From positions 1-64,000 of the forward strand of contig NZ_BJWH01000015.1 in the NCBI RefSeq assembly GCF_007990265.1: a DNA stretch of 64,000 bases, in the 5' to 3' direction. The translations under genes and the position numbers were made by a program. Shown here piece by piece: positions 54,035-61,370 of the stretch (the stretch's first letter is position 1; every line of letters starts with the position of its first letter). This stretch comes from Cellulomonas terrae. Its GTDB lineage: Bacteria; Actinomycetota; Actinomycetes; Actinomycetales; Cellulomonadaceae. The notes beneath the pieces are model-generated. The model made no database searches. It had not been told where the DNA came from and saw only the letters and a program-made list of their open reading frames with translations.

Positions 54035-54958
54035 TCAGCCCGCGTACGCGTGGAGCACCCGGGCGAAGATGCCCGGGTCGGGCTCCTGCGCGAGGTGCTC
54101 CGCCGCGGAGTGGACGTGCCCGGCGCGCCAGATGCCGTTGTCGTCGCGCCGCTTGACGAAGGGTCGTCCGACGAAGGGGTCGGTCCCGGGCTCGCCCGGT
54201 CGCAGGATCCATCGACCGGGTGCCTGCTGCAGGAGGACGGCACCGAGGTAGCTGGCGTACCGGGCCACCACCTCGGCTCCCTCGGGTGAGCGGACATCGA
54301 GGTCCGCCGCCGTCAGGTCGACCTGCGCGAGCTGCTCGAGGGCGGTCAGCGACTCCGGGCTCAGGTCCAGGTGGGTGCCGTCCGCGCCGGCGTGCGCCCG
54401 CAGGGCCGCGATGCGGTCGTCCACCTGCGCGGCCCACGCGTCGCGCTCGGGGGTGTCGCCCGGGTCGTCGTCGGGTGCGGTGTAGCCGGGGATGGGGAGG
54501 CGCTTCGGTGCCCAGTCGGGCCCTTCGACGTCCCGGCGTCGCTGCACCTCGCGGAGCTGACCGTCGTACAGCTTGCCCAGCTCCTGTCCGGTGCGGCGCT
54601 TGAGCAGCAGGCCCATCTGGTTGTACGGCGAGATCGGGAAGCCGTGGAGCGTGTCGGGACGGACCACGGGCTGACCGCGGAAGACGACGTCGGGCGTGTT
54701 GTCGAGGTGCCACCCGCCGCCGGCGACCCGCAGGATCGCCTCGCCGATGTACCGCATGGCGCCGTCGATCCAGTCCGAGTCGCCCTCGTTCTGGAACGAC
54801 TCCCGGTCGGGCCACCGCGTCAGCATGTAGTCCTCGAGCTCCTCCAGCGACTCGCGGGTGAAGCCCTTCGTCCAGGAGTTCGGCATGAGGAAGTCCTCGA
54901 ACCGCGCCAGGCGAGGATCCATGGCCTCCAGCCAGTCCTCGAACTGCTCGTCCTTCAC
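54035..54958 (-). CDS. Probable immunity protein of the adjacent toxin
   Basis: A 307-residue cytoplasmic acidic protein of no family I can name with confidence. The N-terminal half has a helical region followed by RYIGEAILRVAGGGWHLDNTP and FRGQPVVRPDTLHGFPISPYNQMG, a pattern (IGE, GGxW, ISPY) seen in uncharacterised actinobacterial proteins beside toxins. The GTG at 54958 has GGGAGG at 5-6 nt spacing. It lies 41 nt downstream of the toxin on the same strand, as immunity genes do. The immunity role is inferred from position. Confidence 0.65.
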   Translation of the reverse strand: MKDEQFEDWLEAMDPRLARFEDFLMPNSWTKGFTRESLEELEDYMLTRWPDRESFQNEGDSDWIDGAMRYIGEAILRVAGGGWHLDNTPDVVFRGQPVVRPDTLHGFPISPYNQMGLLLKRRTGQELGKLYDGQLREVQRRRDVEGPDWAPKRLPIPGYTAPDDDPGDTPERDAWAAQVDDRIAALRAHAGADGTHLDLSPESLTALEQLAQVDLTAADLDVRSPEGAEVVARYASYLGAVLLQQAPGRWILRPGEPGTDPFVGRPFVKRRDDNGIWRAGHVHSAAEHLAQEPDPGIFARVLHAYAG

Positions 54959-54999
54959 TACGACCTCCCGTCGACCGGCACCCGCGCGCCGTAGGGCAA

Positions 55000-56640
55000 C
55001 TATCTGACCACGGCTTCGCTGTGGACGACCCTCCACTCGATGCCCGCCTCGTCGAGCTTGCGGATGGTCGCGGCGGACGGCTGGCTGCCGAAGACGTACC
55101 GGATCGTCCAGTTGGCGTTGACGAGGGTCTGGTCCTTCGCCAGCTGCGCCGGGTCGATGGTGTTCCCCGACTTGATCTCGACGCCGATCTGGTCCTCGAT
55201 GTTGACGACGTCGTAGTTGCGGTCGACGCCGCTGGCGTCCTTGACCGACGTGTTGCGCGTCCACTCGTCGGGCGAGTACTCGTCGAGCTCGTAGACCGCG
55301 TTCTCGAACGCGTCGCCGCGCGGCTTGTTGCCCTGGTTGCGGATGTACTGGTCCCGCCACTGCTCCCACGTCAGCCGGTTGGAGCCGTTCGTCTGGTACA
55401 GCTGCCAGCGCGCGAGCATGTGCTCCTCGCTGCCGGCCGGGTAGTCCGTGTGCGGTCCCAGACCGTCCAGGTCCGCCCTGGTCGGCTCGGCCCTGGTGCG
55501 GAAGGCCTCGGCGGGGTTGCTGTACTCGAACACCACGGGGTCGTCGGCGGTCCCGCTGCCGCGCCAGGTGCGGTTGTCCTGCGGCTTCTTCTTGAGCAGG
55601 TCCTCGAGCCACGAACGCCAGGACGCGGGGAGGTGCTTGAAGGTCTTCTGCAGGATCTTGCCGACGATGCCGACGCCGATCAGGGAGGTGATGGCCAGGG
55701 CGAGCTCGAGGGTGCCTTGCTTGACCAGGTCCTGGCCGTCGATCTTGCCCTCGCCCCAGTCGGCGACCACGTCCAGGAAGTCCCCGACCGAGACCAGGGT
55801 GAACCCGACGCCGAGGATCTTCAGCCCGAACGCGGCCCCCGCCGCCGCACCGGCCGCGCCGCCGGGTACGGCCCCGACGCCGAACCCGAACACGGCCCCG
55901 ATCGCGGCCCCGCCCATCGCGCCGATGATGGCCAGGGCGACGGTCAGGATCAGGCCGACCACGACCAGGATCCAGCCGATGACCCGGCACGCGGAGGCCA
56001 GGAACCGGAACAGCCCGACGTGCTCACCGATCCAGTCGCGCAGCCCGGCGAGGTTCTGATCGATCCAGCCGCCCAGGTCGGCGGTGGTCGACTCCCACCA
56101 GTCGGAGATCGCCGCGCCGGCGTCGGTGACCGACTCCCACGCGTCCGACGCGGTGGACGCGACCCAGTCGGTGCCCTCGTCGACGGCGTCGGTGACGTCG
56201 TCCCACCGGTCGGAGAACCAGCCGCCGATGCCCTGGGACTTCTCGGTGTCGGCCTGGTCGGCCTCCTGGTCCTCGGCCGGTTCGGGTCCCCAGGTCAGGA
56301 CCGTGCCCCCGGTGGCCAACGCCGTCTGGGTGTAGGCGGGGACCTGGGTGAGCGGGTCGGGGTCGTCGTCGACCACCGGGATCACCGGGCCGAGGGTGCC
56401 GCCGTAGCGCAGGTCGGCCAGGGTGCGGGCGCGGGTCAGGTGGGTGTCGACCACCGGCAGGACCGTCGTGTTGAGCCGGTCGGCGATGCCCAGGGCCTCG
56501 TCGAACCCGGTCGTGGAGACCCCGAGTGCCGAGGCCCGGGACCGCAACGGACCCAGCCCCTCCAACGCGTCCCGGGTCGCGACCAGGTCCGCCCGCACCC
56601 CCGCCACACCCTCAGCGCTGATCTCCACGATCCGCGTCAC
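55000..56640 (-). CDS. Polymorphic toxin with C-terminal PD-(D/E)XK nuclease domain
   Basis: A 546-residue protein built like an actinobacterial polymorphic toxin. Residues 1-~110 form a helical WXG/LXG-like N-terminus (VAGVRADLVATRDALEGLG). An acidic Trp-rich linker (135-210) leads to hydrophobic glycine-zipper segments at about 217-280. The C-terminal ~100 residues contain E446, D477 (RNYDVVN) and E488-x-K490 (IGVEIKSGN), the D-xn-ExK core of restriction-endonuclease-like nucleases. It is probably exported, perhaps by a type VII system (no genes for one lie in the window). The GTG start follows GAGGGGG. It is the first gene of a pair with the probable immunity gene. Confidence 0.75.
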   Translation of the reverse strand: MTRIVEISAEGVAGVRADLVATRDALEGLGPLRSRASALGVSTTGFDEALGIADRLNTTVLPVVDTHLTRARTLADLRYGGTLGPVIPVVDDDPDPLTQVPAYTQTALATGGTVLTWGPEPAEDQEADQADTEKSQGIGGWFSDRWDDVTDAVDEGTDWVASTASDAWESVTDAGAAISDWWESTTADLGGWIDQNLAGLRDWIGEHVGLFRFLASACRVIGWILVVVGLILTVALAIIGAMGGAAIGAVFGFGVGAVPGGAAGAAAGAAFGLKILGVGFTLVSVGDFLDVVADWGEGKIDGQDLVKQGTLELALAITSLIGVGIVGKILQKTFKHLPASWRSWLEDLLKKKPQDNRTWRGSGTADDPVVFEYSNPAEAFRTRAEPTRADLDGLGPHTDYPAGSEEHMLARWQLYQTNGSNRLTWEQWRDQYIRNQGNKPRGDAFENAVYELDEYSPDEWTRNTSVKDASGVDRNYDVVNIEDQIGVEIKSGNTIDPAQLAKDQTLVNANWTIRYVFGSQPSAATIRKLDEAGIEWRVVHSEAVVR

Positions 56641-56740
56641 GCAGCCCCCTCACGCGTCGACGGACGAGGCCACGTCCGCGGCGACGAACGTAGCGGACGC
56701 GCCGGGACCGTGAACAGCACCGACAGCCGTGGGGGGCGGC

Positions 56741-57091
56741 TCACATCTGCGCGATCTCCCGGACCTCGATCGTGTACTCCGGCAGCAGCATCGCGTGCTG
56801 CAGCACGGCCTCGCGGCTGGGAGCGGTGACCAGGTAGAAGCCCCCGAGCTGTTCGACCGTCTCCGCGAACGGCCCCTCGGTGATCTCCGCGTCGTCGCCC
56901 GAGCGCCGCAGCGTCACGGCCGTGGCCACGGGCTGGAGCGCCTCGCTGGCCAGGAACGTCACGCCGAAGTCGGCCGCCCGGTCGTCGTAGTCGCCGTGCT
57001 GCCGGTAGTACTCGGCCTTGGTCGCCTCGTCGGCGTTGTCCCAGTCGCCCTCCGTGGCGTACATGAGGACGACGAACGTCTGCGCGCTCAT
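56741..57091 (-). CDS. DGPF/YCII-family protein
   Basis: A 116-residue YCII protein: MSAQTFVVLMYATEGDW start, the EITEGPFAETVEQLGGFYLV signature, and TIEVREI at the end. It overlaps the next YCII gene upstream by 4 nt (ATGA), forming a two-gene operon of paralogues. Confidence 0.9.
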   Translation of the reverse strand: MSAQTFVVLMYATEGDWDNADEATKAEYYRQHGDYDDRAADFGVTFLASEALQPVATAVTLRRSGDDAEITEGPFAETVEQLGGFYLVTAPSREAVLQHAMLLPEYTIEVREIAQM

Positions 57092-57453
57092 GCGTCGTGC
57101 ACGATGACCGGGCGCAGCTCGATGCCGCCGCCGTCGGTCAACAGGTGCTCCCCGGCGAGCCGGGCGAGGCCCTGGACGTCGTCGGTCTCGATCACGTAGT
57201 AGCCGCCGACGTGCTCGGCCAGCTCGACGTACGGACCCTCGGTGATCGTGAGGTCCCCTCCGTCGGGGCGCTGGACCGTGACGGCGTTCTTGGAGAATCC
57301 CAGCTCCTCGCCGCCGACGATGCGGTAGCCGCGAGCCTCGCACGCCTCCGAGAACGCCCCGTGCTCGCCCATCGCGCGCTCCTGGACCTCCGGGGTCGCG
57401 TTCTCCCAGACGGACTCGTCGCCCCAGAGCAAGAGTGTCCACCGGTCTGTCAT
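57088..57453 (-). CDS. DGPF/YCII-family protein
   Basis: A 121-residue YCII protein with LTITEGPYVELAEHVGGYYVIETDDVQGL and GIELRPVIV. It is first in the pair with the 56741 gene. It is divergent from the ArsR regulator whose promoter starts 75 bp away. Confidence 0.9.
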   Translation of the reverse strand: MTDRWTLLLWGDESVWENATPEVQERAMGEHGAFSEACEARGYRIVGGEELGFSKNAVTVQRPDGGDLTITEGPYVELAEHVGGYYVIETDDVQGLARLAGEHLLTDGGGIELRPVIVHDA

Positions 57454-57527
57454 GACGTCATCTCCCTCATGTGCTCACTGTGCCTGTCGGGGTGATGACG
57501 CGCGAGGGTTCCCCGAATCGACAGCCC

Positions 57528-57557
57528 TTGACAGGCAAGTACTGGCTTGCCTATACA
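57528..57557 (+). promoter_or_regulatory. arsR promoter with operator in the spacer
   Basis: TTGACA (57528-57533) and TATACA (57552-57557) form a near-consensus promoter with an 18-bp spacer. The spacer is almost filled by a perfect inverted repeat AGGCAAG-TACTGG-CTTGCCT (57533-57552), so a bound dimer would exclude RNA polymerase. The GTG of the ArsR gene starts 6 nt after the -10, implying a leaderless mRNA. Confidence 0.85.
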
Positions 57558-57563
57558 GGTCGG

Positions 57564-57854
57564 GTGGCAGCCGACGTCTACAAGGCACTCGCCGACGCCA
57601 CGCGTCGCGCGATCCTCGACGAGCTCCAGGACCGTGACGGGCAGTCGCTGTTCGAGCTGTGCACCCGGTTGACCATGAGGCACGGGCTCGGCTCGACCCG
57701 GCAGGCCGTCTCGCAGCACCTCGAGGTGCTCGAGGAGGCCGGGCTCGTGACCGTCCGCCGCGAGGGCCGCTACAAGTTCCACCACCTCGACACCGGGCCG
57801 CTGCGGCAGATCGCCACGCGCTGGCCCGTCCCCGACGAAGGAGAGTCCCCATGA
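57564..57854 (+). CDS. ArsR-family transcriptional regulator
   Basis: A 96-residue winged-helix repressor: VYKALADATRRAILDELQDRDGQSLFELC, recognition helix STRQAVSQHLEVLEEAGL, and wing VTVRREGRYKFHHLDTGPL. There are no metal-binding Cys of the ArsR/SmtB type, so it is of the non-metal subgroup often paired with VOC or AHSA1 genes. The GTG at 57564 is chosen because it sits 6 nt after the -10. It is translationally coupled (ATGA) to the VOC gene. Confidence 0.9.
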   Translation: MAADVYKALADATRRAILDELQDRDGQSLFELCTRLTMRHGLGSTRQAVSQHLEVLEEAGLVTVRREGRYKFHHLDTGPLRQIATRWPVPDEGESP

Positions 57855-58249
57855 TCCGCATCACCGTGACCAGCGTGTTCGTCGACGACCAGAGCGCGGC
57901 GCTCGACTTCTACACCCGCCTCCTGGGGTTCGAGGTGAAGAACGACATCCCGCTCGGCGGCGACGACCGCTGGCTCACGGTCGTCTCGCCGGCCGCCCCG
58001 GACGGCGTCGAGCTGCTCCTGGAGCCCAGCGGGCACCCGGCGGTCGGTCCGTACAAGGCCGCGCTGGTCGAGGACGGCATCCCGGCCGCGTCCTTCGGGG
58101 TCGACGACCTCCAGGCGGAGTTCGACCGGCTGACCGCCGCTGGCGTGCGGTTCGTGCAGCCGCCGACGGACATGGGGCCGGTCGTCGTCGCGACCCTGGA
58201 CGACACCTGCGGGAACCTCATCCAGCTCGCGCAGACGACCTCCGCCTAG
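57851..58249 (+). CDS. VOC-family (glyoxalase-like) protein
   Basis: A 132-residue vicinal-oxygen-chelate protein: SVFVDDQSAALDFYTRLLGFEVK, VELLLEPSGHPAVGPYK and DDTCGNLIQLAQ. It forms an operon with the ArsR regulator, a common pairing in actinobacteria, which suggests the regulator controls it. It shares the palindromic stop CTAG with the convergent YCII gene. Confidence 0.9.
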   Translation: MIRITVTSVFVDDQSAALDFYTRLLGFEVKNDIPLGGDDRWLTVVSPAAPDGVELLLEPSGHPAVGPYKAALVEDGIPAASFGVDDLQAEFDRLTAAGVRFVQPPTDMGPVVVATLDDTCGNLIQLAQTTSA

Positions 58250-58611
58250 AGGCCGTCCGGGGGTGCGATCGACTCGCGGATCTCGGCCACCTCGCCGGTC
58301 CCGCGGATGAGCTCGCCGACGAGCACGGCCAGCCCGTCGACGTCGTCGGTCGCGATCCGGTAGAAGCCGGCGAGGACCTCGGTCGGCTCTGCGAACGGCC
58401 CGTCGGTCACCGACGTGCGACCGTCCCGCAGACGCACCACCCGGGAGACGGAGTGGTGGAGCTCGGCGCTGTCGCGGATGACGTGCCCGCCGTCGGAGCA
58501 CGCGCGGGCGAACGCCTCGTGCACCCGGTGACCGGGGATGCGGTCCGGAACGTCGTCGCCGTGCCAGACGGTCTGGTCGCCGTACAGCGCGACGATGTAC
58601 TCGGTGGTCAT
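58246..58611 (-). CDS. DGPF/YCII-family protein
   Basis: A 121-residue YCII protein: MTTEYIVALYGDQTVWHGDD start, then SVTDGPFAEPTEVLAGFYRIATDDVDGL. The ATG follows GAGAGGA. It is the fifth YCII gene in the locus. Confidence 0.9.
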   Translation of the reverse strand: MTTEYIVALYGDQTVWHGDDVPDRIPGHRVHEAFARACSDGGHVIRDSAELHHSVSRVVRLRDGRTSVTDGPFAEPTEVLAGFYRIATDDVDGLAVLVGELIRGTGEVAEIRESIAPPDGL

Positions 58612-58700
58612 GGTCGTCCTCTCGTCGTCGTCGGTCGTGCCCATGACGCACGCCGCGCGCACCGATCGACAGAGTCGCACGACAGTGTTTGGTTGGTCCG

Positions 58701-59408
58701 ATGACAACTGCGGTGGTGACGGGCGGCGGGACGGGGATCGGAGCCGCGGTGGCGCGCAGGCTGCTGGCCGACGGGCACGACGTGGTGATCGTCGGGCGGC
58801 GTCGGGAGGTGCTCGAGGAGGCCGCCGCCGGGGTGATGCGGGTCGAGGTCGCGGACCTGCGCGAGCCGGCCGAGGTGGCCGCTCTGGCGGAGCGGCTCGG
58901 TGCCGTGGACGTCCTCGTGCTCAACGCGGGCGGGTCGCTCGAACCGCGCGACGGGAGCCTCGCGGCGAAGGCGGACCTGTGGGTCGACGAGTTCCGGCTG
59001 AACGTGCTGACCACGGTGCTGCTCGGCGAGGCGCTGCTGCCCGCGATGCCGCGACCGGGCGGTCGGATCATCGCGATGAGCTCCGTGGCCGCCCTGCGCG
59101 GTGCGGGCTCGTACGGCGCAGCGAAGGCGGCGATCAACTCGTGGGTCACGGGCCTCGCGGCGCAGGTGGCGGCCGACGGGATCGCGGTCAACGCGGTCGC
59201 GCCCGGGTTCGTGCCTGACACGGAGTTCTGGGCGGGCCGGCTCGCCGACGCCGAGTACGCACGCCGGCTGGCACGCGTGCCCATGGGCCGGCCGGGGACG
59301 CCTGAGGAGGTCGCCGCGGCCGTCTCCTACCTGGCCTCGCCCGAGGGTGGCTGGACCACGGGACAGGTGCTCGGGGTGCACGGCGGTGCGGTGCTCGCGC
59401 GGCTCTGA
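58701..59408 (+). CDS. SDR-family oxidoreductase
   Basis: A 235-residue short-chain dehydrogenase: cofactor motif TGGGTGIGAAVARRLL, structural NAGG, catalytic Ser (IIAMSSVAAL), Tyr-x3-Lys (SYGAAKAA) and PG motif (VAPGFVPD). The Arg pair in IVGRRREVL suggests NADP(H). The substrate is unknown. The ATG at 58701 is preferred over an in-frame start 12 nt upstream. Confidence 0.92.
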   Translation: MTTAVVTGGGTGIGAAVARRLLADGHDVVIVGRRREVLEEAAAGVMRVEVADLREPAEVAALAERLGAVDVLVLNAGGSLEPRDGSLAAKADLWVDEFRLNVLTTVLLGEALLPAMPRPGGRIIAMSSVAALRGAGSYGAAKAAINSWVTGLAAQVAADGIAVNAVAPGFVPDTEFWAGRLADAEYARRLARVPMGRPGTPEEVAAAVSYLASPEGGWTTGQVLGVHGGAVLARL

Positions 59409-59416
59409 GGACGATG

Positions 59417-59458
59417 TATCGCTAGGGGTTGTCAAAGATAGATCAGCGATATATCTTT
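59417..59458 (+). promoter_or_regulatory. padR promoter with nested inverted repeats
   Basis: TTGTCA (59429-59434) and TATCTT (59452-59457) make a promoter with a 17-bp spacer. Two inverted repeats overlap it: AAAGATA (59434-59440) with TATCTTT (59452-59458), and TATCGCT (59417-59423) with AGCGATA (59445-59451). The stretch is strikingly AT-rich for this genome. It is the likely autoregulatory site of the PadR protein. Confidence 0.78.
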
Positions 59459-59523
59459 ACGTCATCCGGTCGAGATCGCACGACCTCCCGGACGCCGCGA
59501 CCCACATCGTCAGGAGACACCTC

Positions 59524-60258
59524 ATGCGACACCCCCACCACCCCTTCCGCAGCACCACCCCCGACCCGACCGCCGAGCGCGGCCGCACCCGCCGCCGTCG
59601 CGGCGACTTCCCCGAGGCCCCCTACGAGGAGGGCTTCGACCCGCGCCGCGGCGGACCGCGCGGCGCGTTCCCGCACGAGCACCACGAGCACCGCGGACGC
59701 GGCCCCGGCTTCGGCCCGGGCTTCGGTCCCGGCTTCGGCGGACCTGGCTTCGGCGGCCCGGGCTTCGGCCCCGGCGGCCGCGGTCGCGGTCCCGGCCGGC
59801 GCGCCGGGCGCGGCGACATCCGCGCCGCGATCCTGCTGCTCCTCGCCGAGGAGCCCATGCACGGCTACCAGCTGATCCAGCAGATCGGCGAGCGGTCGGG
59901 CGGCACGTGGCGGCCCAGCCCCGGCGCCATCTACCCGGCGCTCAACCTCCTCGAGGACGAGGGCCTCATCGCCATCACCTCCGAGTCCGGCCGCAAGATG
60001 GCCACGCTCACCGAGGCGGGCGGCACCTACGTCACCCAGAACGCCGAGCAGCTCGGCAGCCCGTGGGAGGACGCCGCGAGCCGGCCCGCTTCCCCGGGTC
60101 GCGCGCTGCGCGGAGCCCTGGAGGCGCTCGGCGCGGCGGCTCACCAGGTCGCCCGCACGGGGACCGACGAGCAGGCGACCAAAGCCCTGGAGGTCCTCGA
60201 CCGTGCACGCCGGGACCTGTACCTGATCCTCGCGGGCGACGCGACGCCGCAGGACTGA
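59524..60258 (+). CDS. PadR-family regulator with Gly/Phe-rich N-terminus
   Basis: A 244-residue PadR-like regulator. The winged-helix domain covers residues about 95-170 (DIRAAILLLLAEEPMHGYQLIQ, PSPGAIYPALNLLEDEGLI). Unusually, about 95 residues precede it: a basic/acidic stretch, then a low-complexity (GFGPGFGPGFGGP) tract and an RGRGPGRRAGRG box. The C-terminal helical part (185-244) is the dimerisation region. The ATG follows AGGAGACACCTC. A strong terminator follows. Confidence 0.9.
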   Translation: MRHPHHPFRSTTPDPTAERGRTRRRRGDFPEAPYEEGFDPRRGGPRGAFPHEHHEHRGRGPGFGPGFGPGFGGPGFGGPGFGPGGRGRGPGRRAGRGDIRAAILLLLAEEPMHGYQLIQQIGERSGGTWRPSPGAIYPALNLLEDEGLIAITSESGRKMATLTEAGGTYVTQNAEQLGSPWEDAASRPASPGRALRGALEALGAAAHQVARTGTDEQATKALEVLDRARRDLYLILAGDATPQD

Positions 60259-60269
60259 CGCACCACCGA

Positions 60270-60305
60270 CGAGGCGCCCCGCAGCACCCGCTGCGGGGCG
60301 CCTCG
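60270..60305. terminator. Strong perfect hairpin terminator
   Basis: CGAGGCGCCCCGCAGC (60270-60285) pairs perfectly over 16 bp with 60290-60305, leaving the tetraloop ACCC, 11 bp after the padR stop. Confidence 0.85.
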
Positions 60306-60356
60306 GCGCGTGCGCGCTCCAGGACGGCCGCGATGCCGGTGGGAGAATCTCGACCC

Positions 60357-60554
60357 ATGGTCGACCCGACGCCACCACCCACCCCGCTGCCGCGCGGCAT
60401 CGGACGGGCCGCCACGGCGGCGCTCGCGCTGGAGGGGATCACGACGCTCGACGACGTCCGGGAGGTGGACCTCGACGGGCTCCTCCGGCTGCACGGCGTC
60501 GGACCGAAGGCGATCCAGGTCCTGCGCGAGGCGCTGGCCTCGACCCCGGGCTAG
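60357..60554 (+). CDS. Small helix-hairpin-helix protein
   Basis: A 65-residue protein containing two consecutive HhH-like elements: GIGRAATAALALEGITTLDDV and LLRLHGVGPKAIQVLREAL, as in the DNA-binding or RNA polymerase alpha-CTD-like HhH fold. It is probably a nucleic-acid binder of unknown role. Its stop shares CTAG with the convergent DUF2071 gene. Confidence 0.8.
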   Translation: MVDPTPPPTPLPRGIGRAATAALALEGITTLDDVREVDLDGLLRLHGVGPKAIQVLREALASTPG

Positions 60555-61267
60555 AGCGGCATCGCGAACCGCGCGTGCACGCCCGGGGAGTACAGGACCG
60601 AGTCCGGCGGGCGGGAGGCGACCCCGGGCAGCCCCCCGGCGGCGACGAGCTCGTCGTCGAGCGACACGAGGGTCGCCCGCCGCAGCGGCCACGGCTCGTG
60701 CTCGTTGGGCACGAACCGGGTCCGCCCTCGCAGGACGGTGTGCATGCCCCAGCGAGCGGTGAGGAAGTCGGCGAGCGGGTCTCCCTCGACGGCAGACCGT
60801 GACGGCCGGACGACGATCCGCGACGACGGCCGGTCACCGGTGAGCCGCGTCGAGCGGTAGTCGATCGCGTCGTCGGTGCGGCGGATCGACATCCGCGCCC
60901 ACTGGTACGGCACGTTCATGACGGTCCGTGCGCCGAGCACGGTGACCGCCCGCGACGCCTCGAGCGACCGGAACAGCACGCCGCGCCGGCCCTCGTCGTC
61001 GACCGTGTAGAGCCGGACGTTGATCTCGGGGAAGTTGCCGATGTACGGCAGCGCCGGTCCGGGGACCAGCGTGAACCGCTCCATCCGGAACGCGATGAGC
61101 CCGACCCACGAGGACCCGTCGAACTCGTCGGGCCGCGTCCCCGCGGGCAGCAGCGGCGCGACGGCGTCGGGCGCCACCCGCCAGTGCAGGAAGCTGGCCC
61201 GCACCCAGTCCTGCGACAGGATCACGCGCCCACGCAGCGGCGGCGCAACGCTCTGGATGGGATCCAC
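60551..61267 (-). CDS. DUF2071 (YqjF-like) protein
   Basis: A 238-residue protein of the DUF2071/YqjF family, related in fold to acetoacetate decarboxylase: LSQDWVRASFLHWRVAPDAVAPLLP, SWVGLIAFRME, FPEINVRLYT and GVLFRSLEASRAVTVLGAR are the conserved blocks. Its biochemical role is unknown. It starts at a GTG. The upstream gap carries GCGACGAGCGCGGCA repeats. Confidence 0.88.
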   Translation of the reverse strand: MDPIQSVAPPLRGRVILSQDWVRASFLHWRVAPDAVAPLLPAGTRPDEFDGSSWVGLIAFRMERFTLVPGPALPYIGNFPEINVRLYTVDDEGRRGVLFRSLEASRAVTVLGARTVMNVPYQWARMSIRRTDDAIDYRSTRLTGDRPSSRIVVRPSRSAVEGDPLADFLTARWGMHTVLRGRTRFVPNEHEPWPLRRATLVSLDDELVAAGGLPGVASRPPDSVLYSPGVHARFAMPL

Positions 61268-61288
61268 AGGCTCACCGTAGGCGGGACG

Positions 61289-61346
61289 GCGACGAGCGCG
61301 GCAGTTCGCGACGAGCGCGGCAGTCGGAAGTGCCGCGCTCGTCGCG
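61289..61346. repeat. GCGACGAGCGCGGCA repeat cluster forming a hairpin
   Basis: Two direct units GCGACGAGCGCGGCAGTT/C (61289-61307, 61308-61325) are followed by an inverted unit GAAGTGCCGCGCTCGTCG (61327-61344). The second and third pair as a perfect 16-bp stem (61307-61322 with 61331-61346, 8-nt loop). It lies 24 bp after the stop of the DUF4386-like gene, so it may terminate it. Confidence 0.7.
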
Positions 61347-61370
61347 AAGTATCGCGCTCGGGGGCGAGGG

